Positions 11,574 to 21,624 are shown, counted from the stretch's first letter. The stretch: DNA of 39,608 bases from Rossellomorea vietnamensis (GCF_008180615.1 NZ_VTEH01000010.1:1-39608), one strand, 5' to 3'. The notes: generated by a model from the letters alone, not told the origin. Program-made: numbers and translations.

Positions 11574-11580
11574 TTCGACA
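11574..11580 (-). promoter_or_regulatory. Spo0A box in oriC
   Basis: TGTCGAA on the minus strand matches the Spo0A-binding core exactly. It lies among the DnaA boxes and immediately precedes a weak box-like ATATCCACC. In B. subtilis phosphorylated Spo0A binds similar sites in oriC and restrains initiation at sporulation onset. Confidence 0.5.
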
Positions 11581-11837
11581 ATATCCACCTTATGTGGACA
11601 ACCTTTTACAAAGGCTCTGTACAAACTATCCACAAGTTATCCACCAACTGTGGATAACGTATTTTACCAACAATAGCAATTCAGAGTGAAAACACAATAA
11701 TCATATCAGAATATCCTTGCGGTTGCAATGACTTTTAAACTTTATCCACAATAGCCTGTTCTTGTTGAAAAAACTTTTCCACAGGGTATTTATTTGTGAA
11801 AAAGGTGTCAATATGTGCTGTGGATAGATAATTTTCG

Positions 11838-11844
11838 TGTCGAA
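11838..11844 (+). promoter_or_regulatory. Spo0A box in oriC
   Basis: TGTCGAA on the plus strand lies between DnaA boxes 11819-11827 and 11847-11855. Binding of Spo0A here should hinder DnaA at the neighbouring boxes. A 7-bp match alone is weak, but two occur in the origin. Confidence 0.5.
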
Positions 11845-11859
11845 AAATATCCACAGGCT

Positions 11860-12515
11860 GTGTGGAGTCCAGTTTGGTATCGAAAAAGTACAACATGAAT
11901 CAGACCATTTTAAAATAGAAGATTTGTTGAAGAAGTTGAAATGACTGTCTTGAGATTTGGTTCACTAATGGAAAAAAAATTGTGAATTCCCCTTTATCAG
12001 AGATCAGCATAAAAATCGGGATGGCATGTCCAGGTTGAATTTAAGTGAGGATTTGAAAAGCATAGTAAAAAGCAATAACACTTAAGAGAAGACAAGAGCA
12101 AAATAAAGAGGGAGAAGAAACTGGGTCTTTGAATTGATGAAATATAGCATATCATCTATTAACTGACTGTTTGCTTCTATACAAAGGTGCAAGAGACGTG
12201 AATACCTCCTTAGATATGAAAAATTTCCTTGGGAAACAAGAGAAGGAAGGACAAAAGTATGGACTCCACTTTTCAATCTTCTTTGGCTGCAGTCAAAATC
12301 AAACTCAAACTCAAAAGCCTGATATTCCCTTTGGTTTTAATTGAACTGGGAGCAGCAGCTCATTAAAATATGTGAAAACAATCTTTTTCAAAATTCACCT
12401 TGAAGAGCGGCAGAGTTTATCATAGGAGCCTTAAACAATGAAGCAAAGGGGAATATATATAGATTTAAATTTGTCCTAATAAAAGCATTACAGCCTTGCA
12501 AAAAATTAAAAGAGG
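11860..12515. other. AT-rich spacer between oriC and rpmH, nothing recognised
   Basis: About 650 bases without a credible gene. The longest frames lack ribosome-binding sites and similarity. No DnaA box, tRNA or terminator is evident. It probably separates the origin from the rpmH promoter. Confidence 0.6.
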
Positions 12516-12520
12516 TGGTA

Positions 12521-12556
12521 TTGACAATTTATGTCCCTCTCTTTATAATTGAAAAG
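12521..12556 (+). promoter_or_regulatory. rpmH promoter (consensus sigma-A)
   Basis: TTGACA (12521-12526) and TATAAT (12544-12549) are separated by exactly 17 bases, so this is a perfect consensus promoter with a start near 12556. It fits the high expression of ribosomal protein L34. The leader of about 50 bases ends with GGGAGGTGT. Confidence 0.92.
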
Positions 12557-12605
12557 ACTGTCTTTAACCTATAATTTTATCCATTCCTTTAGGGAGGTGT
12601 CATAT

Positions 12606-12740
12606 ATGAAAAGAACGTTTCAACCAAATTCTCGTAAAAGAAGCAAAAACCACGGTTTCCGTGCACGTATGAGCTCAAAAAACGGCCGTAAAGTTCTAGC
12701 TCGCCGTCGTCAAAAAGGAAGAAAAGTATTATCTGCCTAG
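12606..12740 (+). CDS. rpmH: 50S ribosomal protein L34
   Basis: This 44-residue, highly basic protein ([20 protein letters not shown]... ending GRKVLSA) is essentially invariant among Bacilli. It packs within the large ribosomal subunit. A longer frame starts at 12549, but the ATG at 12606 has GGGAGGTG upstream at correct spacing and gives the family length. It is the first rightward gene from oriC, followed by its own terminator, so rnpA probably depends on read-through or its own promoter. Confidence 0.98.
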   Translation: MKRTFQPNSRKRSKNHGFRARMSSKNGRKVLARRRQKGRKVLSA

Positions 12741-12769
12741 GCCACTGAATTTATCAGTGGTCTTTTTTC
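12741..12769 (+). terminator. rpmH terminator
   Basis: A 7-bp perfect stem, CCACTGA with TCAGTGG, has a 5-base loop and is followed by TCTTTTTTC. It begins just after the stop codon. Confidence 0.85.
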
Positions 12770-12771
12770 AA

Positions 12772-12899
12772 GGCTCTTTTCGTAAATTTTTTGGCTATTT
12801 GACTTTTATTTCGAAAGAGAAAGCCAGAATGAACCAGGAAATTAAGAGCAAATAGCATTAGTGTGCTGGGTTATCCGAAAGCAGCCATTGAATCAGACC
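12772..12899 (+). repeat. dispersed inverted-terminus repeat, copy A (degenerate)
   Basis: The segment begins GGCTCTTTTCGTAAA and ends with GGTTATCCGAAAGCAGCC, matching the ends of the copies at 15021, 24575 and 30719, while the middle has drifted. It starts 3 bases after the rpmH terminator. No coding capacity is present. The rest of the rpmH-rnpA spacer, up to 13043, shows no clear feature. Confidence 0.6.
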
Positions 12900-13043
12900 G
12901 GGTATAAATCTTCTTATAATAGAGAAAAAAGGTAACAGGGTTGCGAAGTTAATGTTTAAATGAACCTTTAAAGCCGATCTCACTGGAAAAAAGGGTTCCA
13001 AACTTGAATGAACTGATTTACTTTAGAAATAGCAGGTGGGTAA

Positions 13044-13415
13044 ATGCGAAAAGAACAGCGAGTGAAGAAAAACAGTGAATTCCAAGAGGTATTCAAGAAG
13101 GGAACCTCAATTGCTAACAGACAGTTCGTTTTGTACAGACTCAAGAAAGAAGAACAGAAATTCTTCCGAATAGGTCTTTCTGTCAGCAAGAAGATTGGAA
13201 ATGCTGTTGTCCGTAATCAAGTTAAACGATATATTAGACAGGTCTTTCTGGAATTGAAAGATGATGTCAAGGATCAGTATGATTACGTTATTATCGCCAG
13301 GAAACCGGCGGCCGATATGGATTTTCATGAAATAAAGAAAAGCTTGATCCATGTTTTAAAGAAAAGCAAAGTGCTGGATAGCAAGCAGCATGCACAGTTT
13401 GACAAAAGGAAATAA
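13044..13415 (+). CDS. rnpA: ribonuclease P protein component
   Basis: RnpA is the small basic protein that helps the RNase P RNA bind and mature the 5' ends of tRNAs. The 123-residue sequence has the characteristic [15 protein letters not shown], the core [19 protein letters not shown] and the [10 protein letters not shown] block. The usual RNR triad reads Arg-Asn-Gln here, a position that is Lys in Staphylococcus and so tolerates change. A GGTGGG site precedes the ATG. It lies between rpmH and spoIIIJ, as in most bacteria. Confidence 0.96.
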   Translation: MRKEQRVKKNSEFQEVFKKGTSIANRQFVLYRLKKEEQKFFRIGLSVSKKIGNAVVRNQVKRYIRQVFLELKDDVKDQYDYVIIARKPAADMDFHEIKKSLIHVLKKSKVLDSKQHAQFDKRK

Positions 13416-13580
13416 AAAATCGTAAGAACTTTGACAAGTTTCTACAGCATAGGGGAAGTAAAAGATGTTACAATATCCCTGTGTTTGCACCAGTTCCGAT
13501 AATTGAAATTCAGATGATCGGATTTTCTTTATGGACAAGCCAGGTTGTCCGGATAAAAAGTTTTAGGGAGGAAGTAGAGG

Positions 13581-14354
13581 GTGAAAAAGAGATTTTTAGC
13601 CGTGCTTGTCATGATTGGACTTGTTACTGTCCTGTCGGGGTGCATGGAATATAACCAGCCGATCACAGAGGAGAGTTCCGGATTTTGGAATGAATACATT
13701 GTGTATCCTCTTTCTTTATTGATTACAAAAGTATCCGAATTTTTTGATGGAAGTTATGGATTAGGAATCATTATCGTTACACTTATTATTCGTTTAGCGA
13801 TTCTTCCATTAATGATTAAACAGACCAAAAACTCCAAAGCCATGCAGGCGCTTCAACCAGAAATGCAGAAACTGCGTGAAAAATACAGTTCAAAAGATGC
13901 AGAGACACAGAGGAAACTGCAGCAGGAAACAATGGGGCTATTCCAGAAACATGGTGTCAACCCATTAGCAGGTTGTTTTCCGCTAATTGTCCAAATGCCG
14001 ATTTTGATTGGTTTTTACCATGCCATAAGCCGTACCGAAGAGATTAAAAACCATACATTCTTATGGTTTGACCTTGGTCTGCCGGATCCATTTTATCTTC
14101 TGCCGCTTATCGCTGGTGCTACGACTTTCATACAACAGAAAATGATGATGGCAGGAACAGCAAACCAGAATCCACAAATGGCTATGATGCTTTACATTAT
14201 GCCAGTCATGATTATCATCTTTGCCATCAACTTCCCGGCAGCACTTTCTCTATACTGGGTTGTTGGTAACTTATTCATGATCGTTCAAACCTACTTCATC
14301 AAAGGGCCGGACTTGAAACAGGCCGCAGCGAAAAGCGCGGGAGCTAAAAAGTGA
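13581..14354 (+). CDS. spoIIIJ: membrane protein insertase YidC1/SpoIIIJ
   Basis: This YidC/Oxa1 family insertase integrates membrane proteins and in B. subtilis is also required for sigma-G activation in the forespore. The 257-residue lipoprotein precursor has a signal peptide with lipobox LSGC (Cys21). Five hydrophobic segments follow, starting near 55-75, with the conserved cytoplasmic loop containing [16 protein letters not shown]. The start is GTG at 13581 with GGGAGGAAG upstream. Its stop overlaps the jag start by four bases (GTGA), showing translational coupling. The C-terminus is short and basic. Confidence 0.95.
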   Translation: MKKRFLAVLVMIGLVTVLSGCMEYNQPITEESSGFWNEYIVYPLSLLITKVSEFFDGSYGLGIIIVTLIIRLAILPLMIKQTKNSKAMQALQPEMQKLREKYSSKDAETQRKLQQETMGLFQKHGVNPLAGCFPLIVQMPILIGFYHAISRTEEIKNHTFLWFDLGLPDPFYLLPLIAGATTFIQQKMMMAGTANQNPQMAMMLYIMPVMIIIFAINFPAALSLYWVVGNLFMIVQTYFIKGPDLKQAAAKSAGAKK

Positions 14355-14974
14355 GAGAAGTAACAGCTACTGGTCCATCGGTCGAAGAAGCAGTGGAATC
14401 TGCATTAGCTCAATTGAACATCAGTAGAGAACAAGCAGAAATTGAAGTGAAGGATGAGGGGAAAAAGGGATTTTTCGGTCTTTTTGGAACCCGTCCTGCC
14501 ACGGTTTTTGTAAAAAAAATCAACAACCCGTTTGATGAGGTAAAGAAATATTTGATTTCCGTCAGTAATATGATGGGAATTGATGTTGAAATAGACATTA
14601 AAGTAGATGGCCGTCATGCCGAGTTTCAACTTGCAGGTGAGAAAATCGCTTTGTTAATTGGAAAAAGAGGCCAAACATTGAATTCACTTCAACATTTAGC
14701 CGGACTTGTAGCCAATCGATATTCAGAACAATTCCTCACAGTCGTGCTGGATGCAGAAAATTACCGCGAAAGACGCAGGCAGACACTCGCCAGCTTAGCG
14801 GAAAGACTCGCAGAAAAAGCGGTAAGAACGAACCGGAAAGTTTCATTGGAACCGATGCCCTCCTATGAACGAAAAGTAATCCATTCTGCTTTGGTGAGAT
14901 CCAAAAAGGTGGAAACCTTCTCGGAAGGCTCTGAGCCAAACCGCTACATTGTTATAGAACCCAAAAGAAAATAA
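14351..14974 (+). CDS. jag: RNA-binding protein Jag/KhpB
   Basis: This 207-residue protein has the three-part Jag architecture. The N-terminal Jag domain ([19 protein letters not shown], ending in the KKGFFGLFG motif) covers about 1-55. A KH domain with [13 protein letters not shown] lies near 104-116, and an R3H domain with [12 protein letters not shown] and ERKVIHSAL follows. KhpB binds RNA with KhpA and influences cell-envelope growth and sporulation in Firmicutes. The GTG start overlaps spoIIIJ by four bases. A strong terminator follows. Confidence 0.95.
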   Translation: MREVTATGPSVEEAVESALAQLNISREQAEIEVKDEGKKGFFGLFGTRPATVFVKKINNPFDEVKKYLISVSNMMGIDVEIDIKVDGRHAEFQLAGEKIALLIGKRGQTLNSLQHLAGLVANRYSEQFLTVVLDAENYRERRRQTLASLAERLAEKAVRTNRKVSLEPMPSYERKVIHSALVRSKKVETFSEGSEPNRYIVIEPKRK

Positions 14975-14983
14975 GTGACTTCC

Positions 14984-15015
14984 ATCCAGGCTGGTTATCA
15001 GCCTGGATTTTTTTT
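14984..15015 (+). terminator. jag terminator
   Basis: A perfect 10-bp stem, ATCCAGGCTG with CAGCCTGGAT, has a 5-base loop and is followed by eight T residues. It ends the rnpA-spoIIIJ-jag transcript. Confidence 0.92.
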
Positions 15016-15020
15016 GTTTA

Positions 15021-15186
15021 GCTCTTTTCGTAAACTTTGTTGTTATTTCGGACTAATTCCAAAAAATAACCATAATTCACCGAAATAACTTCATAACCAG
15101 GAAAAGAAAAGAGCTGCTCTCTTAGATTTGAGAAAAAACCTTAGTATACGGGGATATCTGAAAGCAACAATATATCCGAATACAGC
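15021..15186 (+). repeat. dispersed inverted-terminus repeat, copy B
   Basis: A 166-base element begins GCTCTTTTCGTAAACTTTG and ends with AAGCAACAATATATCCGAAT plus ACAGC. Its two ends are inverted repeats with 16 of the first 22 positions matching. The internal block GAAAAGAAAAGAGCTGCTC is shared with copy C. It starts 6 bases after the jag terminator. No transposase or reading frame is present. Confidence 0.75.
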
Positions 15187-15485
15187 TTTTTGTTTTGGAG
15201 TTTCAGTCAGCCATTTGCCGCCAGTTCCTTTAGAATCCTGGTGTTTGTTAACCTAAACACTTCAATTCCGTATAGTTTGAGAGCATGTTCCCCAGTATCC
15301 CGTTAGTGATAAAACAGCGGCACCATTCCTCTATCCTAGGGTTATAAAGTACTAAACGCCTTAAACACCACAAATGTTTCTCAGCAAAAAATGTGAACTC
15401 TTTCTATCCTTAATCGGTTTCTTATTACGGCTCAAAGTACAAGGATTAGCTTCCTCCTTTGAAGATGGGCTCGCCAGAAAAGATC
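15187..15485. other. non-coding spacer, nothing recognised
   Basis: About 300 bases between the dispersed repeat and the 52-bp tandem array hold no credible frame, no stable terminator and no RNA gene I recognise. Confidence 0.55.
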
Positions 15486-16010
15486 ACAAGCGCTCTTTAT
15501 TAGGCATGATCCTCTCTAAGTGCTGGAGTTAATGCTGTATAAACACTCTTTTTACAGCACTATCTCTCTAATTCCTGGAGTTAATGCAGTATAACCGCTC
15601 TTTTTACGTCATCATCTCTTTAAGTGCTGAATTTAATGCTGTATAAACACTCTTATTACAGCATCATCTCTCTAATTCCTGGAGTTAATGCTGTATAAAT
15701 GCTCTTTTTACGTCATCATCTCTTTGAGTGCTGGATTTAATGCTGTATAAACGCTCTTTTTATAGCACTATCTCTCTAAATCGTGGATTTGATGCAGTAT
15801 AACCGCTTTTTTTACAGCATCATCTTTCAAATCTATGGAGTTGATGCAGTATAACCGCTCTCTTTACAGCATCATCTTTCAAATCAATGGATTTGGTGCT
15901 ATATAAACACTCTTCTTACAGCACTCTCTCTCTAAGCCCCGGATTTGCTGCTGAATAACCGCTCTCTTTACGGCATCTTATCTCTGACTCTTAGATTTCA
16001 ATCTGTATAG
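15486..16010. repeat. 52-bp tandem repeat array (nine full units)
   Basis: Nine contiguous units start at 15513, 15565, 15617, 15669, 15721, 15773, 15825, 15877 and 15929. The first eight are exactly 52 bases and the ninth 54. A partial unit precedes them and a decayed one follows. Most units contain TGCTGTA or TGCAGTA, then TAAACACTCTTTTT or similar, then TACAGCA, so several can form a 7-bp hairpin. Units 1, 3 and 5 are more alike, as are 2 and 4 (with ACGTCATCATC), which indicates growth by 104-bp dimers. It is non-coding, with stops in every unit, and fills the jag-mnmE spacer. Confidence 0.92.
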
Positions 16011-16101
16011 CTGCACTGGGAGACAAATCGGCTGCAGTTAAAAAAGGACTAAAAAAACGAAGTGTTTTAAACAAATACAAAAAACGTTCTGATTCGCTTT
16101 A

Positions 16102-16161
16102 TTGTTATTCACATGTGGATAAGTTAAAATGAGAGAATGAGGAAAATGTCTTTGTGGATAA
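16102..16161 (+). promoter_or_regulatory. candidate mnmE promoter overlapped by DnaA boxes
   Basis: Three perfect DnaA boxes lie at 16105-16113 (TTATTCACA), 16114-16122 (TGTGGATAA) and 16153-16161 (TGTGGATAA). The first two abut to form TTATTCACATGTGGATAA. A sigma-A-like pair, TTGTTA (16102-16107) and TAAAAT (16125-16130) with a 17-base spacer, is covered by the abutting boxes. DnaA should therefore be able to repress this promoter or be titrated here. The remainder of the spacer to 16373 shows only an imperfect hairpin (16268-16299, ATGGCT with AGCCAT). Confidence 0.65.
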
Positions 16162-16373
16162 ATATAAACCTGAACTTTTTTATCTATGAAGAGTATGATA
16201 TTCTAATCATTTAGAGGATGAACGATACGCCTATAAATAAATCACTACGATATAGATATTTTACCGATGGAATGGCTAAGTTAGTAAAAAGCCATCCCGG
16301 ATTCTTTCGTGTGTTCAAAATTAATAGTTGAGCACGAGACAGGAATAAGAGATTAAGAAAAGAGGTGAGAGAG

Positions 16374-17759
16374 ATGGAATTCGATACGATAGCAGCCATT
16401 TCTACTCCGATGGGAGAAGGTGCGATAGCAATCGTTCGTTTGAGCGGTGACCAGGCCTTCGATATTGCGGACAAAGTCTTCAAAGGAATCAAAGGTGATT
16501 CGGTCCACGATGTGGCTTCCCACACAATCAACTATGGACATATTGTCGATCCTTCTACTGGTGCCGTTGTAGAGGAAGTCATGATGTCGGTCATGAAAGG
16601 CCCTAAAACCTTCACCCGTGAAGATATTATCGAAATCAATTGCCATGGCGGCTTGGTTTCAGTTAATAAAGTTCTTCAGCTGGTGCTGAAATCCGGCGCT
16701 CGTTTAGCAGAACCCGGAGAGTTCACTAAAAGAGCTTTCCTTAATGGACGAGTTGATTTATCTCAAGCTGAGGCGGTAATGGACTTAATTAGAGCGAAAA
16801 CGGACAGAGCCATGAATGTTGCGCTTAACCAGATGGAAGGCCGGTTGTCTAAGCTGATCCGGAAGCTTCGTCAGGAAATTCTCGAGACGCTTGCCCATGT
16901 GGAGGTAAACATCGACTATCCGGAGTACGACGATGTCGAAGAGATGACCCATGGCGTTCTGCTGGAGAAATCAAAATATGTACGTGCAGAGATAGAAAAG
17001 CTTCTGCGAACGTCCGAACAAGGAAAAATCCTTAGAGAAGGACTTTCCACAGTCATTATCGGAAGACCGAACGTAGGAAAATCTTCATTGCTCAACAGCC
17101 TCGTTCATGAAAACAAAGCGATTGTGACAGATATCCCTGGAACAACACGCGATGTAATCGAAGAGTACGTAAATGTGAGGGGAGTTCCGCTCCGTCTTGT
17201 TGATACAGCTGGAATCCGCGAGACCGAAGATATTGTGGAAAGAATCGGTGTCGAACGGTCAAGGCAGGTTTTGAAAGAAGCCGATTTAATCCTGCTTGTG
17301 CTGAATTACTCTGACGAATTTACTCATGAAGATGAACAATTGTTTAAAGCAGTCGAAGGAATGGACGTAATTGTCATCGTCAACAAAACAGATCTTCCTC
17401 AGAAAATTGATATGGATAGAGTGAAGGAACTGGCATTACAGCATGCGATTGTTACAACTTCCTTATTGGAAGAACAGGGAATCGATGAGTTGGAAGAAGC
17501 CATATCTTCACTGTTCTTCGCAGGGTCACTTGAAGCGGGGGATATGACCTATGTATCCAACAGCCGCCATATTGCCCTATTAAATCAAGCGCATAACAGC
17601 ATAGATGAAGCAATCAATGGAGTCGAAATGGGGACTCCAATCGATATCGCCCAGATCGATTTAACAAGAACATGGGAACTCCTTGGTGAGATCATTGGGG
17701 AAAGTGTTCATGAGAGCTTGATCGATCAGCTTTTCTCTCAATTTTGCTTAGGGAAATAA
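16374..17759 (+). CDS. mnmE: tRNA modification GTPase MnmE
   Basis: MnmE, with MnmG, installs the carboxymethylaminomethyl group on wobble U34 of several tRNAs. In the 461 residues, an N-terminal folate-binding domain ([25 protein letters not shown]) is followed by a helical domain. Inserted in that is a G domain with GRPNVGKSS near 230, the switch regions DIPGTTRD and DTAGIRE, and NKTD. The family-specific C-terminal CLGK is present. The ATG at 16374 has AGAGGTGA six bases upstream and matches relatives better than the GTG at 16365. It heads the mnmE-mnmG-rsmG cluster. Confidence 0.97.
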   Translation: MEFDTIAAISTPMGEGAIAIVRLSGDQAFDIADKVFKGIKGDSVHDVASHTINYGHIVDPSTGAVVEEVMMSVMKGPKTFTREDIIEINCHGGLVSVNKVLQLVLKSGARLAEPGEFTKRAFLNGRVDLSQAEAVMDLIRAKTDRAMNVALNQMEGRLSKLIRKLRQEILETLAHVEVNIDYPEYDDVEEMTHGVLLEKSKYVRAEIEKLLRTSEQGKILREGLSTVIIGRPNVGKSSLLNSLVHENKAIVTDIPGTTRDVIEEYVNVRGVPLRLVDTAGIRETEDIVERIGVERSRQVLKEADLILLVLNYSDEFTHEDEQLFKAVEGMDVIVIVNKTDLPQKIDMDRVKELALQHAIVTTSLLEEQGIDELEEAISSLFFAGSLEAGDMTYVSNSRHIALLNQAHNSIDEAINGVEMGTPIDIAQIDLTRTWELLGEIIGESVHESLIDQLFSQFCLGK

Positions 17760-17912
17760 CCGTTGCCCCCATCATCTTGAGAAAAGGTGTGGTAAAAAAA
17801 CTGTTACCTTTAGATAGCAGTAAAGTTCACGAACAGGGACATAAGATAGAACGACTTACTTTAATAAAGTTTTAAAAATAGAAGTACCAACATTAAGGAG
17901 GAAACGAAAACG

Positions 17913-19802
17913 ATGCAATATGAAGCAGGACAATTTGATGTCATCGTTATCGGTGCGGGCCATGCAGGTGTAGAAGCCGGACTGGCAGCTGCAAGAATGG
18001 GTGCCAAGACCATGATGATTACAATCAATCTAGATATGGTTGCATTCATGCCGTGTAACCCGTCAGTAGGCGGACCCGCAAAGGGAATCGTGGTCAGGGA
18101 AATTGACGCACTAGGTGGAGAAATGGGGAAAAATATAGATAAAACCCACATCCAGATGCGTATGCTGAATACGGGAAAAGGACCTGCCGTACGTGCTTTA
18201 AGAGCTCAGGCAGATAAATTTTCTTATCAGCATGAAATGAAGAAAACAATTGAAAATGAACCGAACATGACACTTCTGCAGGGAATGGTCGAAAGCCTTA
18301 TCATTGAAGATGGCGAGTGTAAAGGTGTGGTAACTCAAACAGGCGCTGGTTACCGTGCGAAAACGGTTGTCATCACTACCGGTACTTTCCTTAGAGGTGA
18401 AATCATCCTTGGAGATCTTAAATATTCAAGCGGCCCGAATAATCAGCAGCCATCCATCAAACTTTCTGAGCATTTACAGGAGCTTGGGTTCGATATGGTC
18501 CGTTTCAAAACGGGAACTCCACCGCGGGTAAACAGCAAAACAATCGATTATTCAAAAACAGAAATACAGCCGGGCGATGAAGTTCCTCGGGCATTCAGCT
18601 ATGAAACAACACAATATATCACAGATCAGCTGCCTTGCTGGTTAACGTATACCAATGCCGAAACACATCAGCTGATTGATGACAACCTGAGCCGTTCCCC
18701 TATGTACTCAGGGATGATCAAAGGGACAGGGCCGCGCTACTGTCCATCCATTGAAGATAAAGTTGTCCGTTTCCATGATAAACCTAGACATCAAATCTTC
18801 CTTGAGCCTGAAGGAAAGAACACACAAGAAGTGTATGTTCAAGGACTATCAACAAGTCTTCCGGAAGATGTGCAGATGAAAATTCTTGCAACCATCCCTG
18901 GACTGGAAAAAGCACAGCTGATGAGAGCTGGATATGCAATTGAGTACGATTCCATTGTGCCGACGCAGTTATGGCCGACACTGGAAACAAAGAAAATCAA
19001 AAACCTTTATACAGCAGGACAGATTAATGGTACATCTGGCTACGAAGAAGCGGCTGGACAAGGCTTGATGGCGGGTATTAATGCTGCTTGCCGTTCCTTG
19101 GATAAAGAAGAGGTCATTTTAGATCGTTCAGACGCTTATATTGGGGTGCTGATTGATGACCTCGTGACAAAAGGCACCAATGAACCCTATCGTCTTCTGA
19201 CTTCACGTGCGGAATATCGTCTGCTGCTCCGCCATGACAATGCAGACCTTCGCCTCACAGAAATCGGCCGCAAAATCGGTCTCATTCATGAGGAGCGGTA
19301 TGAACGTTTCCTGACGAAAAAGGCATCGATTGAGGAAGAAAAAGAGCGGTTGAGTACAATCAGGCTGAAGCCAAATGAAGAGACGCAAAATGTAATCAAA
19401 GCAGCCGGCGGAAGTGAACTGAAAGACGGCATCCTGGCATCCGATCTGCTTCGACGCCCAGAAATGAACTACAGCCATATCAAATCTTTGATTCCAAGAG
19501 AAGTATCTTTAACTGAAGACATTGAAGAACAGGTAGAAATTCAGATTAAATATGAAGGCTATATTGAGAAATCGCTGCAGCAGGTCGATAAAATGAAAAA
19601 GATGGAAAACAAAAAAATCCCTGATTTCATCGATTATGATGCCATCAACGGCCTTGCATCTGAAGCAAGACAGAAACTAAAAGAAGTCCGTCCTTTATCA
19701 TTGGCCCAAGCTTCAAGGATTTCCGGCGTAAATCCTGCAGACGTTTCAATTTTGCTTGTGTATATTGAACAAGGAAAAATTGCTAAGGTATCAGCTGAAT
19801 AA
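17913..19802 (+). CDS. mnmG: tRNA uridine-5-carboxymethylaminomethyl enzyme MnmG (GidA)
   Basis: MnmG is the FAD/NADH-dependent partner of MnmE in U34 modification. At 629 residues it has family length. The N-terminal Rossmann FAD-binding motif is IGAGHAG (residues 13-19). Two conserved cysteine-containing signatures follow ([13 protein letters not shown] near 46-58 and the block with GTGPRYCPS). The [17 protein letters not shown] motif is near 370-386. A C-terminal helical domain that binds MnmE ends the protein. AAGGAGGAAACG precedes the ATG. It lies 153 bases after mnmE on the same strand. Confidence 0.98.
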   Translation: MQYEAGQFDVIVIGAGHAGVEAGLAAARMGAKTMMITINLDMVAFMPCNPSVGGPAKGIVVREIDALGGEMGKNIDKTHIQMRMLNTGKGPAVRALRAQADKFSYQHEMKKTIENEPNMTLLQGMVESLIIEDGECKGVVTQTGAGYRAKTVVITTGTFLRGEIILGDLKYSSGPNNQQPSIKLSEHLQELGFDMVRFKTGTPPRVNSKTIDYSKTEIQPGDEVPRAFSYETTQYITDQLPCWLTYTNAETHQLIDDNLSRSPMYSGMIKGTGPRYCPSIEDKVVRFHDKPRHQIFLEPEGKNTQEVYVQGLSTSLPEDVQMKILATIPGLEKAQLMRAGYAIEYDSIVPTQLWPTLETKKIKNLYTAGQINGTSGYEEAAGQGLMAGINAACRSLDKEEVILDRSDAYIGVLIDDLVTKGTNEPYRLLTSRAEYRLLLRHDNADLRLTEIGRKIGLIHEERYERFLTKKASIEEEKERLSTIRLKPNEETQNVIKAAGGSELKDGILASDLLRRPEMNYSHIKSLIPREVSLTEDIEEQVEIQIKYEGYIEKSLQQVDKMKKMENKKIPDFIDYDAINGLASEARQKLKEVRPLSLAQASRISGVNPADVSILLVYIEQGKIAKVSAE

Positions 19803-19817
19803 TAGAAGAAGCCGTGG

Positions 19818-19847
19818 CTCTTTTCCTTATCTGCCGAAAAGAGTTTT
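19818..19847 (+). terminator. weak hairpin between mnmG and rsmG
   Basis: CTCTTTTC and GAAAAGAG (19818-19825 and 19836-19843) form an 8-bp stem followed by only four T residues. It may attenuate transcription or just be a processing structure. Confidence 0.35.
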
Positions 19848-19865
19848 AAAGGAAGGATTGAATCA

Positions 19866-20582
19866 ATGAATATTTCTCAGTTTACAGAAAAGTTGAGCGA
19901 AAAGGGCATCAACCTGACATCAAAGCAGCTCGCCCAGTTCCAGCAATACTATGAAACGCTTGTTGAATGGAACGAAAAGATGAATTTAACTGCCATCACT
20001 GATAAAGAAGAAGTGTACTTGAAGCACTTTTATGATTCTATTACCGCTGCCTTTTACCTGGATTTCAACCGGGAAATCCGGGTATGCGACGTGGGTGCCG
20101 GGGCTGGGTTTCCTAGTATTCCTCTGAAAATATGCTTTCCGCAAATAGAAGTGAATATTGTGGACTCCCTGAATAAGCGGATCACTTTCCTTAATCACTT
20201 AGCTGAGAAGCTTGAACTGGAGAATACCTATTTTTATCATGACCGTGCCGAGACGTTCGCCCAGAAACCGGAGCATCGGGAACAATACGACCTGGTAACC
20301 GCAAGGGCTGTGGCCAGGATGTCTGTGTTAAGCGAATTATGTCTTCCGTTAGTGAAGAAAAATGGGACTTTTGCTGCGATGAAAGCAGCCAGTGCTTCCG
20401 AAGAGATGAACATAGGAAAGAAAGCAATCACAACTTTGGGTGGGGAACTGGAGGAAGTCCATTCTTTTCAGCTTCCGATAGAAGAAAGTGAAAGAAACAT
20501 CATTGTTATTCAGAAAGTGAAGCCGACACCTAAGAAGTATCCGCGTAAACCTGGAACACCTAATAAGCTTCCGTTAGAGTAA
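19866..20582 (+). CDS. rsmG: 16S rRNA (guanine527-N7)-methyltransferase RsmG
   Basis: RsmG (GidB) methylates N7 of G527 in the 530 loop of 16S rRNA; its loss gives low-level streptomycin resistance. The 238-residue protein is a class I SAM-dependent methyltransferase. The SAM-binding motif [17 protein letters not shown] is at about 73-89. The N-terminal helices contain [11 protein letters not shown], and [15 protein letters not shown] near 144-158 is the conserved core. The C-terminus is basic and proline-rich. It is the third gene of the mnmE-mnmG-rsmG cluster and lies just upstream of noc, as in B. subtilis. Confidence 0.97.
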   Translation: MNISQFTEKLSEKGINLTSKQLAQFQQYYETLVEWNEKMNLTAITDKEEVYLKHFYDSITAAFYLDFNREIRVCDVGAGAGFPSIPLKICFPQIEVNIVDSLNKRITFLNHLAEKLELENTYFYHDRAETFAQKPEHREQYDLVTARAVARMSVLSELCLPLVKKNGTFAAMKAASASEEMNIGKKAITTLGGELEEVHSFQLPIEESERNIIVIQKVKPTPKKYPRKPGTPNKLPLE

Positions 20583-20751
20583 CATCCGTTAAAAGCTATG
20601 TGCATCAACCGGTTCCTGTATATGAATTTGATTGTACATTAATTGAAAATAGTGTCGATTAATATCTGATAAACGGTCAAAGTGATTGCAGGAACTTGTC
20701 ATATGATAGAGAATAGTAAATAAGGGAGTTCCTTAAAGGTGGTGTAGGAAG

Positions 20752-21624
20752 ATGAAGCATCCTTTCTCTCGTTTTTTTGGCTTAGGAGAAAAAGACCAGG
20801 GTACTGATCAGGAGATGGAAGCTGCTGTCAGCGAAGTGAATGATAGAGATGAAGTAAAGAATATTCCAATTTCCAGTATAGTCCCTAACCGTTTTCAGCC
20901 AAGAACAGTCTTTAACGAAGAGAAGATTGAAGAACTATCGAGAACGATTCATACTCACGGAATCATACAGCCGATTGTCCTGCGGCAAAGCGATGAAAAT
21001 CAGTATGAAATTATTGCAGGGGAGCGCCGGTTCCGGGCAGTTCAAATGCTTGGCTGGGAAACTGTACCTGCTATTATTAAAAATATGTCTGATACAGAAA
21101 CAGCTTCTGTTGCATTAATAGAGAATTTGCAAAGGGAAGAGCTTTCTCCGATCGAAGAGGCTGTTGCCTATGGCAAACTGCTTGAACTTCATAATTTAAC
21201 CCAGGAGGCCCTTGCACAGCGCCTTGGAAAAGGGCAATCCACTGTTGCCAACAAGCTCAGGCTCTTAAAGCTGCCTGAAGAAGTACAGGAAGCCGTCCTG
21301 GCCAAGCAAATTACAGAAAGACATGCGAGGGCGCTCATCCCTCTTAAAAAGAAGGAAAAACAGGTGATTCTGCTTCAGGAAATCATTGAGAAAAACCTCA
21401 ATGTCAAACAAACTGAAGACAGAGTGGATAAAATGCTTTCTGAAGGTGAAGAAAAGCCGAAGCCAAAGCGCAAGGCCTTCAGCAAGGATATGAGAATTGC
21501 GGTCAACACGATCCGCCAATCGCTGTCCATGGTTTCCGACAGTGGAATCAATCTTGATTCCCAGGAAGAAGAGCATGAAGAATACTATCAGTTCACTATA
21601 AAAATACCTAAGAAAAAGCAATAA
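20752..21624 (+). CDS. noc: nucleoid occlusion protein Noc
   Basis: Noc is a ParB-family CTP-dependent DNA clamp that spreads from NBS sites and tethers DNA to the membrane, blocking septum assembly over the nucleoid. The 290 residues begin with the short amphipathic helix [14 protein letters not shown] that attaches to membrane. The ParB/Srx CTPase domain follows with the GERRFRAV motif at 90-97, then the helix-turn-helix domain ([27 protein letters not shown]) and a C-terminal dimerisation domain. GGTGGTGTAGGAAG precedes the ATG. It is a paralogue of spo0J downstream. I saw no perfect NBS site in the window. Confidence 0.95.
   Translation: MKHPFSRFFGLGEKDQGTDQEMEAAVSEVNDRDEVKNIPISSIVPNRFQPRTVFNEEKIEELSRTIHTHGIIQPIVLRQSDENQYEIIAGERRFRAVQMLGWETVPAIIKNMSDTETASVALIENLQREELSPIEEAVAYGKLLELHNLTQEALAQRLGKGQSTVANKLRLLKLPEEVQEAVLAKQITERHARALIPLKKKEKQVILLQEIIEKNLNVKQTEDRVDKMLSEGEEKPKPKRKAFSKDMRIAVNTIRQSLSMVSDSGINLDSQEEEHEEYYQFTIKIPKKKQ

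Larger units (their letters stand above)
11538..11855. other. oriC, DnaA-box cluster upstream of dnaA
   Basis: Nine matches to TTATNCACA with at most one mismatch are visible. Two are perfect: 11649-11657 (minus) and 11742-11750 (plus). The others are at 11538-11546, 11593-11601, 11626-11634, 11637-11645, 11775-11783, 11819-11827 and 11847-11855, in both orientations. Three boxes are packed into 11626-11657. This corresponds to the dnaA-upstream half (incA/incB) of the bipartite Bacillus origin. Gene direction flips across it. Confidence 0.92.

Noticed and set aside
12082..12276. 64-codon minus-strand frame between oriC and rpmH
   Set aside because: No similarity I recognise and atypical composition; too weak to call a gene.
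13200..13235. Arg-Asn-Gln instead of the RNR triad in RnpA as an inactivating change
   Set aside because: This position is variable in functional family members (Lys in Staphylococcus), and the rest of the protein is intact.
13431..13474. TTGACA (13431) with TACAAT (13469) as a spoIIIJ promoter
   Set aside because: The spacing of 32 bases is far too long for one sigma-A promoter, and no matching partner hexamers were found.
15513..15982. 52-bp repeats as a CRISPR array
   Set aside because: The units are contiguous with no unique spacers, they vary along their whole length, and no cas genes are present.
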